This document shows, one piece after another, positions 11,911 to 22,498 of a DNA stretch of 64,000 nucleotides (its first letter is position 1; each line of letters starts with the position of its first letter). The stretch is from Nymphaea colorata (taxonomy: Eukaryota > Streptophyta > Magnoliopsida > Nymphaeales > Nymphaeaceae). The notes beneath the pieces were generated by a model. The model was not told the origin of the DNA. It was given only the letters and a program-made list of their open reading frames with translations, and did no database searches. Where the stretch lies: positions 7,948,972 through 8,012,971 of the forward strand of contig NC_045146.1 of the NCBI RefSeq assembly GCF_008831285.2, read 5' to 3'. The position numbers were made by a program, and so were the translations under genes.

Positions 11911-12774
11911 TTAATTGCAGAAGTTGGAGAGGATATCTGGGATCGTTATGGCTATGATTTTGGGACTGATTATTCTGGACTTTTTGCTGCCCTTTCTCAT
12001 ATAAACTTTAATGTAAGGGAGGCAGCTGCAGAGGCATTAGCTGCAGCACTGGATGAAAATCTTGATTCTATACAGGTTCATCATGTTCCAGTTATGCTTT
12101 TCAATTATGTGATAGGTGAACCTTTCTAACTACTTTCTTTGGCAGGAAACCCTTTCAAATTTATTTTCACTGTATATTCATGATATTGGAGCTATAGGAG
12201 ATGGAACATATATAAACTGGCTTGGTAGACAAGGAATAGCCTTGGCTTTATACTCATCTGCTGATGTTTTGAGAACTATGGATCTTCCTGTGGTCATGAC
12301 ATTTTTAATATCCCGTGCACTGGTAGGTTCTTCTGACCTGAACATGGTTTCAGTTTTGTTATGCCTTTCCAGTCTTTCCTTCTTCTGAATGTTTAACTTA
12401 TTTTTCTTTTCTTTTTGATATAGTGAAGTACCTCATATTCTAATAGACTAATACTAATGTATTGCTATAACTTTCCTGTTTTTACTTCTCTTCCGTTCCC
12501 TTGTTGTTCATGTTGAGATCTGCAAATGTTTTGACAAATTTTTGTTTTATTTTTCCTCTTTGGTATTGTGAAACACATAATTTTATTTCTGACATTTTTT
12601 TGTCAACAAAATTTTATATACTAATGTATTTCTATAGCTTCCCATTGTTTTATTTTCTTTGAAGAACATGTATGATATATGACCTTTTTGGCCAATGTAA
12701 TTGCAGGCTGACCCTAATATGGATGTTCGTGCCAGAATGATAGATGCTGGTATCGTGATTGTTGACAAACATGG
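11911..12774 (+). pseudogene. captured three-exon fragment of GCN1/ILITYHIA
   Basis: Three exon-like blocks read in order. Block 1, 11911-12075, contains Y-G-Y-D-F-G-T-D-Y-S-G-L-F-A-A-L-S-H-I-N and E-A-L-A-A-A-L-D-E, donor GTTCAT. Block 2, 12146-12322, contains W-L-G-R-Q-G-I-A-L-A-L-Y-S-S-A-D-V-L-R and P-V-V-M-T-F-L-I-S-R-A-L, acceptor GGCAG, donor GTAGGT. Block 3, 12707-12774, contains ADPNMDVRARMIDAG and VIVDKHG, acceptor TTGCAG. They match consecutive parts of the HEAT-repeat protein GCN1 (ILITYHIA in Arabidopsis), the ribosome-bound partner of the GCN2 kinase in translational control and immunity. The introns are retained, so the source was genomic DNA, not a processed mRNA. Only a small internal part of this very large protein is present. 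Confidence 0.88.
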
Positions 12775-12792
12775 TATCGTGATTTTTCAGAA

Positions 12793-13065
12793 GTGAACAC
12801 GTCAATATTGCTGCCTCTTCTCGTTGCAGCTCAAACTGCTCAACTTCAAAAACTCTCACCAGAAAACGCTGCATCCGCCCCTCCCTTTGGTGAGCAGTCT
12901 GGCGGTGACAGTAACATCTCCAGTGGCGGCAGCTCTCTCCCTGGCTGTGACAGCTCTTTCTCTATGGCAGCAGCATTCTCTTCACATTGCAGCTTAAGCT
13001 ACTCAATATCAGATAATCTCACCAGAGATTCAAAAAATGCTGACATCCACCCCTGCCTTCAGTGA
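12793..13065 (+). other. unrecognised open frame in the Pack-hAT
   Basis: A 90-codon frame, Ser/Ala/Gly-rich in the middle, starts soon after the GCN1-like fragment. The sequence around 12750-12790 repeats TATCGTGATT, which suggests a rearrangement joint. It could be another captured piece or chance coding. I do not recognise it. Confidence 0.25.
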
Positions 13066-13506
13066 ATTAGTTTTTTCTTGCTAGAATATTATCTTGAGAA
13101 CAATCACATTTAGCTTAACATTTTTTTGTCTATGAAATTTGCTTTGTTTTCTTTGAACCCTTCACAATTTGCATTCAGTTTTGCTCCTTTTTTTTCTGAT
13201 TGCTTAGTGAATGGTGGAAGTTCATAGCATTTGAACCCATCTTGTTTTATGCAAGTAGTCACATATGTAAATGTCGTAACACGGTAACAGGTTGCCAAAA
13301 TTATTTACCCGTCCAACTGGTTTGAATTTAACCTTCCCTATTACTGTTTTCTGAACTTCATTCTTTTGATTGGTCAGGCTGCAATGATCAGCCATGCAAA
13401 ATACAAATGAGGTATGAAATCAAGGTCGATAAATGTTGGATTGTCTGCATGTCTTTGATAAACCCCATATTGGTTTATATTTCTGATAAGAATGTGATTC
13501 ATGTAG

Positions 13507-13862
13507 GAATGATGTTGTTGAGGATGGTATCTTCAATGACCTGTTTGTTTTTCAGCATGATCTACTAAGAGACTTGGCCACGTATTCTGCCAAGTCTAAT
13601 TGTTGCAAATCATCACTGTTCTTTTGTGACGTTGATGAGGCCAATTGCCATTCAGGACTGAATATTGCAGACATGTTTCCGGAGCTCACAGAACTCAAGA
13701 TTGACTATTGCAATAATTTGGTGCGTCTACCTCATGGATTATGTGAGATTATCAAACTAAAGAGCCTTAGATTTTTTGATGTGTCTGACTGTGCAACCAT
13801 CAGTAGCTTCCCTAATGAATTTGGTGACCTGACAGGTTTGAGAAAGATCAACATGAGGTGGT
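13507..13862 (+). pseudogene. captured fragment of an ADR1-like (RPW8-type) NLR resistance gene
   Basis: After an acceptor-like TGTAG the frame reads through Q-H-D-L-L-R-D-L-A, the MHD-region equivalent of ADR1-type helper NLRs. It then runs into leucine-rich-repeat sequence with N-I-A-D-M-F-P-E-L-T-E-L-K-I-D-Y-C-N-N-L and R-L-P-H-G-L-C-E-I-I-K-L-K-S-L-R. That order (end of NB-ARC, then LRRs with an IADMFP-like motif) is characteristic of ADR1-like proteins, which work with EDS1 complexes in immune signalling. A short repeat (TTGCAGTCATTGCTTGTATG) follows at 13865 onward, and the rest of the LRR domain is absent. No P-loop is present. It is a fragment, not a functional receptor. Confidence 0.82.
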
Positions 13863-14097
13863 GTTTGCAGTCATTGCTTGTATGTTTGCAGTCATTGCTT
13901 GTATGTATAATGTATCACGAACTTGAAATTTTCCACTATGCCCTTAGATTGTTCTTGCTGTGATCTCGAACTTGATACAGTCATTGCTTGTATGTATAAT
14001 GTATTCCAAAAATTGTTGACAATCTGGACATAATTAATGCCAGGTGGTTTTGTATATCTTTTTGATGAAACTGTTAGCAGTAATACAATTGGTTTGA

Positions 14098-14373
14098 TTC
14101 AGTAAACGAGTTAAACGAGTCGAGCTCGACTATTGGTTTAATTCTTAAACGTTAAACGAGTCAAGCTCGACTAAACGGGTTAAACAACTCAAGCTCGACT
14201 ATTGGTTTAATAATTAAACGTTAAACGAGCCGAGCTCGAGCTCGACTATGTATAGTCGAGTCGAGCTCGAGCTCGTGTTAGGAACTCGACTCGAGTTCGA
14301 GTTCGAGCTCGAGCATTTCGAGCCGAGTCGAGTTCGAGCTGGGTGAGCTCGACTCGGCTCGTGTGCAGCCCTA
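14098..14373. repeat. right terminal and subterminal repeats of the Pack-hAT
   Basis: Dense repeats of AAACGAGTCGAGCTCGA and its relatives run up to the terminal TGTGCAGCCCTA. They mirror the left side. The block is the densest GTCGAG array in the window. Confidence 0.85.
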
Positions 14374-14381
14374 CCTAGCTA
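14374..14381. repeat. right 8-bp target-site duplication of the Pack-hAT
   Basis: CCTAGCTA directly follows the ...GCAGCCCTA terminus and is identical to 8449-8456. Confidence 0.9.
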
Positions 14382-14480
14382 CAGGATCTGATTTAAACCT
14401 AAAATCAAGACTGGCTCTACACCATTCGATCTCTAGGTTCGGTGCCAAACCTAGAAATGTGGAGTTCATTATAGTGCTAA
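14382..14480. other. short spacer between Pack-hAT and LINE
   Basis: The flank resumes after the target-site duplication. It precedes the GA-rich tract that abuts the LINE 3' side. No gene. Confidence 0.4.
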
Positions 14481-17400
14481 CTTAGGCTTGGAACCTCCCT
14501 TTTACAAGAGAGAGAGGGGGGGAGAGAGAGAGAGAGAGAAAACCGATAAAATGGGAATACATAACAAAATTTGAGGACAAGAAGTCCCCTAGATATAAGA
14601 ACAAGCCGCAAAAGCAAAATAGAAGAATGAAATATACAAGACGACAACACAATAAAACAAAGTAAGGGGGAGGGGGGCAGCAGAGTCATGCAACAACAAG
14701 CGAAAGACGGTGCCCTAGCCACATAGCAAAGTGGATATCACCCTGCACAAAGCTTGTCATAGAATCCGGCGATGAGGAGGTGCCCATAAAGACCCTATTG
14801 TTGCACTCCTCCCAAATACGCCACCATGAGGATATAAGCCATAGCCTCTAGACACGACCCCATAAAAAAGGGCAGGTGGGGGAAGTAGAGTAAAAGAAAA
14901 GAAGGCAAATGGAGGGCGGGTATGGAAGGTTACAAACAATGAAAGGTCATGCAAAGGTAAGAACACTATAGAAAAAAAGACATTAAATAAAAAAAATGAA
15001 CCTGAGTCTCAGTTGTAACACTGATTAGCTAAACTAATGTCAAGGCGTTATAGGTGGTCAAATGTATTGATGTGGATAGCAAGAAAAAGACAGGCAAAAG
15101 CAATGGCACAATGAGAGGGACTAAGGGACCAAAGGGACTGAGCTGGAAGCTACGCAACAGAAGAACCAAATGAGGCCAAGTAGCAAAAAGAAAAAGTGAA
15201 ACCACATGAAGGAAAAAGAGGCTATGATGGAGGGCAAGTGAAGGGACGTCATTATGGCGAAGGAAAGTGGAATGACAGAAAGCAGGCCACACCAAAAGTG
15301 GGAGGGAGAGGTGTAAGAGAGAAAAATATGCTAATCACTAGGGGATGGGATGTCATGTTTGGAATAGATGAAAATGGCAAGGGAAAAATGCTCAGTTGGC
15401 AGATACCACCCTCAAGAAGACGAGAAAGGTCACATTCTTTAAGGAAATTCAAGAGCCAATCATCATCCCAGAGAAAGCTACAGACGATCTTATCAAACCT
15501 CCTTAGGACAGCCGAATTAGGCCGAAAGACTGCAAAAGCATGGAGAAGATAGACGCAAGACAATGCTCAGCAAGGGTAATACGACCTAGGAGCAAAAGCA
15601 GGTTTTTCTACCAAAAATAGAGGCGATTCACAAGATTCTGCTCCATTCCATCCCAAAAGGAGAGCACATGAGATGATAGCATAATCTGAAGACCCAAGTA
15701 GTTCATGGGCAAGCCAGCAACTGTACACCCAAAGCAAGCCTTCACAAAAAAGTATTGTAGCCAGATCCACATGAAAGAGAGAAAGGTAACATTTAGTGAA
15801 ATTAATAGAAATATTGAGATGAACTCAAAAACTCGAAGAATGATGCAAGTTTTCATAATCTGTTGGCGAGAAGCAGTGCCAAACAAGAGAAACTTGTCAG
15901 CATACTAGAGGGTAGATAAGGCTAGTAAGTAGGCGAGTGAATGTGGTGTGAGGAAGTCAATGACAGCAATGTGCCGAAATATAAAGCACTTGGCAACTAA
16001 GTTGAAAAACAATGTCGATAATGGACAACACTGATGAAGGTCGTGACCAAGACAAAAAAACTCACTACACATCCCATTGAAAGAGACCGCAAGCTGGGCC
16101 CAGTGACAAGCTAAAAGATCCACTGCCAAAATGACAATGGAAAAGCAGAGAACAACTCAGGCGAGAGGAAGATACAGTCCAGCCTTCAAATAATGGAGGG
16201 ATTCCTATTGTTGGACCAAGAGAATGTCCCATTATTCAAAGGCAAGTCGAAAAGGTCAAACTCGTCAACAAATGAGCGAAAGACAGACGTAGATGAACTA
16301 GAAGCGATAGGGAAGGAGGAGTTAGTAGGGTTAAGCAGACAATTGAAGTCCCCTGTCATGTCAAAAGCCATGGTGAAGAAGCAGGCTCATGAGTAAGATG
16401 AAGCTCTGCCCACAACTGGTTATGCAAGGCCCAAATGCAATGGCCATAAACCATAGTTACTAAAATCAAGCCATTGGGCCAGAGACCATTGAGGATGGTT
16501 GAGATAGTATACTTACCAACAAGCACTACAACCCTCATAAGAGACGGATACCATGCTAGCATAATGTCGCAAATAGGACCATTAGCTGGAAGGCACCCAA
16601 TGAATGTGCTGATGCATAAGAAGGCAGGCATGGGAGACCACAAGCAGCTTGGTCTACACCACAACAAGCGAGGTGACGGACCCAAGAAGAGAGGTATCTA
16701 TGTCGATAACGGGCATTAAGGTCACGTACTTTCCAATAAACAACCCTCATGGGAAAACCATGTGATGCGACGATCACCTCACCATCTTAGCAGCACCAGG
16801 AGAGAAGATGGAGACCGCAGAGGCCCTGATCCTATGCAAGGGCTGGAGTGGGAGGTCGGCGCAATAGTGGCAACAAATGATGAATGCAAGAAGTCGAGCT
16901 AATCCTGTGGAAGTGAGACCCTAAGAGATGCAAGTACATTCGAAAGGGGAATGCCTAACTCAACATCTAAAAAGGGAGAAACAGGTGACAACCTATCAGG
17001 TGGGAGGGGACAAACAAATAGTCTAGTGTTGGGACCAAGAAACCGAGTAGGAGAGAGATGGGAAGACAAGAAGGCAGGGGTGGATAGAGAATCAGAACCC
17101 AGAGTGAGGAAAACAGTGCCAACACAAGGGAGGTGGGGGAGGACAGGACAAGCAGGGGAGAGCAAGCAGGTGAGGGTGTAAGGGCAACTGCAACTAAGTG
17201 CATGGAGTAGTGCATGTAGGGGGTAAATAGGTGGCAATACTACTTTCAAGGGAAACAGATAAGGAACGGAGGAGGTGCGCAAAGGAGTGGTCCCAGTCAA
17301 TAGAGGGCCAAAAGGGGGCCGATAACAAGGGTAAAGGCAATAGAGGGAGAGGGGCTGATTGGATGCGTGGTATCAATAGAGACCAAAGCAATCATGGCTT

Positions 17401-18930
17401 CAGTCAAAGAAGAGTGAGCAACAACAATAACCTCAAGGGGGCAACCCTCAACCGACGGAAGCACGGGGCACACGAATAAGTGGGGGAGATCGAAGAGAAC
17501 GGGTCCGCCAGCGAGGGGGGGGGGCGTGAATCATACAGCGAGCAAACAACCGGCTATGAAGGCACAAAAGATTGGAGGTCACCAAGAGTAGACAGAGCGG
17601 CTTATAGCATCAAGCAAAAGCATCCCAAGATGGTCCAGTATGAACCCCCATTTCACAAAGAAGAAAAAGGAGGGGGCAAGTAATCTACCTCAGGGGAGCA
17701 CGGCGGAAAGTGGACAAGGCACCACTGAGGAGCCATGGTCAGCTTCAGTGGTGAGGGAAGCAAGGGTGGGAGCTTGGCATGCAAGGAGTACTAGTGGGGA
17801 TGTCCACCTGGGCAGATGACCCATAGAACCTCTACCAAGAAAGGCATGCCCTTTGCACCATGGAAGACGGATAGAGCCTAAGTAAATAGAGCTAGCATCA
17901 GAGGTTGACAACTGAGGGACAACTGACAAAGAGACCTAAATCCAAAAGGATAAAGTGACCACTGCAAAGTTGTGCCATTGACCGATAAGTCGTTGATCAT
18001 TCTCACAAGCGAGAAAACAGTAGCGCGTACACGTGGCAGCCCAGTGGCCATTCAAAGTAGCGCACCTCTTGACAAAACCATTGACCCCATCTAACATGGA
18101 TAGAAGCTAAAGACTGAAATTGGTGGCGAAGCCTGGAAGCACAACGGGAAGAGGGGACACACTAAACCGAGGAGGCCGCTCGACCAATGGAGATTACCTT
18201 GGGGCGCCTCTGCCGCAAGGAACAGTCGCCCATCTACAAGAGGAGAAACTCACAGCGTGTGAGGAAGGCTTGAAGGAGGCCACAAGCATCCTATAGCTAA
18301 AGTGAGCCAGTGAAAACACATTTGAAGATGTTGGACTGTCAACTGAATGACAATGACAAAGCCTAATGGGCCCCCTCAGGCAAGCAGTGAAAATTGACAG
18401 CAGCACAACATAACAAGCGATTTAGGGCAAGGGGTTGCCCAACCAGATACCACAAAGACTATGACCACAACCCAAGCCCCATGTTGTGGCCACAACAGTG
18501 GAGTAGGAGGGAGGGTGGCCATGGCACCAGTCTTGCTGAAGCCCTGACCCCTCTTGGGACTTCAATCGGGGATTTGACGCTCTGCCGTGAAGAAAGAAAA
18601 GCCTCCAGAGGGTCTGCACAACTACGTACATGTACAGAACAGCCGATCAAAAGCAATGATGCCAAGTACATGTGTGTGTCCACCCACTGCCAAAGGCAAC
18701 TGCATCCGGACCTGCTCAAAGCCATGGCTGAGTACCGCCCCGTAGGCTGATGAGACACAACTTAGCACAACATGAGGACAAGGCACCGAAAAGAGGACCA
18801 GATGGCTAAAGATAGGCTCTAGAGGCAGGTGTGGGGGAGCACAAGTTGTAGTGGTGACACCGGAAGAAGTGAAGCAGAACAACAAAGGCTATTCGTGTGA
18901 ATCGGTAGGAGAACAAAGCGAAAAAAGGCT
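14481..18930 (-). mobile_element. decayed plant LINE (L1 type) retrotransposon
   Basis: The minus strand carries, in 5'-to-3' order, ORF2-type remnants. These are an endonuclease start (about 16.7 kb), an endonuclease core with T-G-D-F-N (about 16.35 kb), reverse-transcriptase remnants (16.1-15.6 kb), and a C-terminal W-R-I-W-E-E-C-N-N-R-V-F-M-G block (about 14.8 kb). The GC-richer stretch at 16.85-18.9 kb is where ORF1 would lie, but I cannot assign domains there. Frames are broken many times. A GA-rich simple repeat at 14508-14540 marks the probable 3' end; no clear poly(A) tail or target-site duplication is visible. The 5' limit is uncertain. Confidence 0.75.
14757..16777 (-). pseudogene. 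LINE ORF2 remnant: endonuclease and reverse transcriptase
   Basis: Read on the minus strand, the piece at 16556-16777 contains M-R-V-V-Y-W-K-V-R-D-L-N, matching the start of plant L1 endonucleases. 16186-16371 has M-T-G-D-F-N-C-L-L and the typical G-T-F-S-W-S-N-N. 15905-16129 has the N-G-x-x-S-E-F-F and P-L-S-x-L-F-F-N-L-V-A reverse-transcriptase motifs. 15608-15886 has L-P-M-N-Y-L-G-L-Q-I. 15252-15563 has H-A-F-A-V-F-R-P-N-S. The catalytic box near 15890 reads YADK rather than YADD and directly follows a stop codon. Multiple frameshifts and stops make the ORF dead. Confidence 0.8.
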
Positions 18931-18933
18931 ATA

Positions 18934-19277
18934 GTTGTGGCTTGCAAGGGCTGCTGAAGATGTAATAATAAAGGCCACGGGCTATAGTGGTGGTAAATTG
19001 TTTGGACACGCCTTGCAAGTTATGTGGAACACATTTGTCCAGTGATGCGGGACACTAAGGTAGGAAACCAATAGCTGAAATATCGAGATCGCCAGGAAAA
19101 GCTGAGTTGTGGCTTGCAAGGGCTGCTGAAGATGTAATAATAAAGGCCACAGGCTATAGTGGTGGTAAATTGTTTGAACATGCCTGTGAGTGATGCGGAA
19201 CACATTTGTCCAGTGATGCGGGACACTAAGGTGGGAAACCAGTAGCTGAAATATCGAGATCACCAGGAAAAGCTGGT
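18934..19277. repeat. tandem duplication, two copies of 172 bp
   Basis: Copies begin at 18934 and 19106 with GTTGTGGCTTGCAAGGGCTG. Both end with ATATCGAGATC(G/A)CCAGGAAAAGCTG. They lie at the probable 5' side of the LINE on the minus strand, where repeated promoter or leader blocks can occur, but they could equally be an independent local duplication. Confidence 0.95.
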
Positions 19278-20192
19278 TTTGTCAAAATTTTTGCTAGATT
19301 TTGTTTGCTTTAGGCAACGGATTTCTTAAGCATGCCTTCACTGTTTTTGGCAATTCAAGTGTGCAAAATGATCGCCCGCTCATCAAGAATGTGCACGGAA
19401 AGCTTTCCAACCTGATTGGGCAAATGAAAAAACCATATTTGGGTCGGTGAGCCAACTCCCAAGTGGACACACTGAGCAAAACTACAAGGGCATCCCTTTG
19501 GAGCTAGAGCTGCAACATTTGGGCTCCTACACAGCCAAAAAGAGATGCGAAGAGGGAAAATGTTTGCCACACGAAACAAGTAGGCTCAGATTCACCACCA
19601 CCATTTTGATGGCATTAGTGATCCCAAGTTCTCCGATGTCCTGCAAGCATGCAAAAAAGGTGCTTGAGAAAAAGCCTTAGAGAAACATCTACCTCTGGAA
19701 CGCCATGCTCAGAAGAGAATCCCAGGAAAAGGTGAGAGAGGTTGGTGGAGCAAGGTAAAAATCTGGTTCGAGCTATAGCATCGTCAAAAGAACCCTCCAT
19801 CCTCAACAGTAAGAATGGTGGCGAAAGGCTATTTACACCCCAAATTTTTCCAACTAGTCTAAACCATTTTAAACTCCCCACCATGAGTGAATCCTACAGT
19901 GAAAGAATGATTTGCTGCAACATATACAATGTCCATTAGAGATGGATACATTCTTATGAATGTGATCCACCCTTGCATGGCAAATTATAGACAAACAAGC
20001 TTGAGCATTTTCTTGTTTTTCTTTCATTTTGAGTCATTTTGATTTGTGCATTCTTGATTTAGTTGATCAAGGGTGGTAGAGAAGATTAGAAACTAGTTTT
20101 CAATCTTTCTACGTAAAAGAACCCAGCTATGAATCATCATGGTCCATAAGCTACGTGGTCCATTGTTAAAAATCCTATTTTGAGAGGTACCA

Positions 20193-20193
<1 letters not shown>
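19278..20193. other. intergenic DNA, no gene recognised
   Basis: Short frames only (up to about 89 codons on either strand), without recognised motifs. This may include further LINE 5' sequence. Confidence 0.4.

Positions 20194-20286
<93 letters not shown>
20194..20286. repeat. (TA)n microsatellite, about 93 bp
   Basis: An almost uninterrupted run of alternating T and A. It is a simple repeat prone to length change and cruciform extrusion. Confidence 0.97.
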
Positions 20287-20290
<4 letters not shown>

Positions 20291-21443
20291 CTCTTATTAA
20301 TTTTTTTTTCTCTTTTAAAGTTAGATTGGAAGACATTTCCAAGCTGATTTTTTTTTTTTTAAAAAAAAGAGAATCATTATTTTGATTTTTGTAGTACAAA
20401 AGTATAATATCGCTCTATTTCATCTAAAATTTTTGTCTATTCCAGCAATTTATACATGAAGTGCATGTACATTGCTGAAATCAGACCATGTTCCATGCGA
20501 ACTAGTTTCAAACATTAAATTTTAAGCACTTGAAATATTAATTTTCAGCCACAAAGTGGCTATTCTTCATAGAACAAGGAAAATTTCTAATTCTATTTAA
20601 TCAGTACCCTAAAGTACTTTTGGGGTTGTTGATTTTATTTATCAATTTTCAGACTTGCATGGGATCAGTGAAGATCTCAAAATGTTGCAAAATCTTATTT
20701 AAGAATCCAACTTTAATCTCCTCCAAAAGAGAAAATCAAAAATGCTGAAATCGTCCAAGGGATGGATGAATCTTTTGGCATAAAAATCTGAAATTCAATT
20801 TGGTTTTACAAAAGAAAAGGTTTCTAAAACTTATGTCTAAGCCCAACATGAATGAGAGCATGTTCTTAAAAGCACTTGCCTTGTAGCTGATTTGGATGTT
20901 TAACTTATGGGAAGTTAAGCAAAATTTCATCATTCTCTAAGAATCAAACTTTCTTAGAACCAACATTTATAATTTCAACCATTTAAATCAATATAAAATC
21001 TGATTTTATGGCAATTTTGAGGCAAAGTAGATAATATCCACGTCTCCAATATATTTTGAAGATTGATTTTAACTTCATTTACATGATTTCTAATTATTTT
21101 GAGATTTTGATTTAAGTCTAAGCTTGTAGACTGCACCTCTAACTCTTGTGCTTAATAATATGGTAAGTACATTTAGAAAAAGTCCTACATTCTAATTAAA
21201 AAACAATCTTTATGTGTGAATATCATATGATGTATGAATATATTGAATGAATTTTGGGAGATTATGAAAGAGAGAAGAATGAATGTCACATATAGCTTCT
21301 CTTCTTATTTCATGCATTCATACTCACCCAAAATCAATTGCACCACATGCAAGTAAGTGATTCTATTTTGAGTTGTAAAAGGTGACCAAGTCATATGGTC
21401 TGTTCTTGATAAGTCTGTTATCAAAACCTGACCCATGTGCTGC
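20287..21443. other. AT-rich intergenic DNA, no gene recognised
   Basis: I see no exon, RNA gene or transposon terminus. Confidence 0.45.
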
Positions 21444-21451
21444 CACCTAAC
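21444..21451. repeat. left target-site duplication of the small hAT element
   Basis: CACCTAAC, repeated exactly at 22491-22498. Confidence 0.85.
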
Positions 21452-22490
21452 CAGTAGCAGAGCCAGCGTGGGCACCTGCCCATGCCAGCCCAAGATGGTT
21501 CCATGTGAAATGGAGCCTCACGCCTGTGTGGTTTTCTTCTCACTTGCAGTCTAGAGCCATTAGGGCAGAAAATGACATCCTTTGATTCCTTTCCGGCTTT
21601 ACCTCTGCCCGTCTGCCGACTCTGCCGGCTGCCCTGGTGGTGACTGGTGACTGCCTGACTGGTGAGAAGTGAGAACGTGAGATGGAGACCTGTCACCTGT
21701 GTTGCGGACCTGCGGTCAAGACTACTCTGTTTTGCTTCGTGACTGAACCAAAACGCTGCATCTGAGATTCTGAGGTAGAAATGAATTGAAATTCTAATGG
21801 TCCTTTTCCCTTACTTATTTCCAATTCCCTGCTTTGCGGTGCAGCAGGTTTTATGGCTATGCAATGTCTTATAAATTATACTTTCCATGCAGCACTAGTC
21901 AATGTTGGGGAAGTCCGGCTAGATCTATGCTCGAGTTGGGGAAAACTCATTATATTGGATGGAATTCAACTCTTGCTTATCCAAACATGGATGTTGACTG
22001 CAGCATAACAAGGGGAAAAGAAAAAAGAAATTGATGATTTGCATAGATGCTTCTGCCGACGAAAAGGGTGAAGTAATCTTTCTAGAGAATCACTGTAGAG
22101 GCTGCCTGAGTTAAAATTAAAATCACAAGAGAGGCCTGCCATCACTGCTGGACCCACTTCCCTCTGCTGTTTGTTCAAGTCAAAGATACTTAGCCAACCA
22201 CAACTAGAAAAAGGGAAGAACAAACAAGAAAGAAATGTTGACAATGGCTGCACAAACTTTGAGGTATGAAACTAAAAACGTAACGCTATTACACTAAGAA
22301 ATGCTGATTTGGTGCCTTAGTTACTCTGGTTTCCCCTCAATAACACGAAGGAGTCAAAGAGAGCAAAGCTGGGAAGTGAGAAGCGAGTTTCCCTGCTAGT
22401 GGGAAGTCTAAAATAACATATATTTTAATTTGAATTTTTTTTTCACATGGACCAGTGCCCCACAGCCAAAAATTTCTGGCTCCGCCACTG
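21452..22490. mobile_element. small non-autonomous hAT transposon
   Basis: The element is flanked by a perfect 8-bp target-site duplication, CACCTAAC (21444-21451 and 22491-22498). Its ends are CAGTAGCAGAGCCAG on the left and, read inward from the right, CAGTGGCGGAGCCAG (13 of 15 identical). An 8-bp duplication with CAG-type ends marks a hAT element. At 1,039 bp it is too short for a transposase and none is seen. The inside is compositionally mixed, with a GC-richer left third, and could hold a captured host fragment; I do not recognise one. Confidence 0.85.
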
Positions 22491-22498
22491 CACCTAAC
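22491..22498. repeat. right target-site duplication of the small hAT element
   Basis: CACCTAAC, identical to 21444-21451. Confidence 0.85.

Larger units (their letters stand above)
8457..14373 (+). mobile_element. hAT-superfamily transposon carrying captured gene fragments (Pack-hAT)
   Basis: The 5,917-bp element is bounded by a perfect 8-bp target-site duplication, CCTAGCTA (8449-8456 and 14374-14381). Its terminal inverted repeats are TAGGGGTGCACA (left) and, read inward from the right, TAGGGCTGCACA (11 of 12 match). An 8-bp duplication and TAGGG-type ends are hallmarks of the hAT superfamily. Both subterminal regions (8470-8680 and 14100-14360) are packed with GTCGAG/CTCGAG words in both orientations, as expected for transposase-binding subterminal repeats. 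Inside are a truncated BED-finger hAT transposase (10757-11458) and fragments of unrelated host genes: PGES2-like, NUP50-like (tentative), GCN1/ILITYHIA and ADR1-like NLR. The C-terminal dimerisation domain of the transposase is missing, so the element is non-autonomous. The duplication and ends are seen directly; capture is inferred from the mix of unrelated exons between one pair of ends. Confidence 0.9.

Noticed and set aside
13574-13963. Independent small LRR gene
   Set aside because: Coding similarity begins upstream at 13507 without a start codon and stops mid-LRR. It sits inside hAT ends and is best read as an NLR fragment.
14481-18930. Many open frames of 60-130 codons on both strands
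   Set aside because: They are shadows or broken pieces of the decayed LINE. Only the minus-strand pieces carry LINE motifs.
20175-20399. 74-codon minus-strand frame over the (TA)n tract
   Set aside because: It is mostly Ile-Tyr repeats from the microsatellite.
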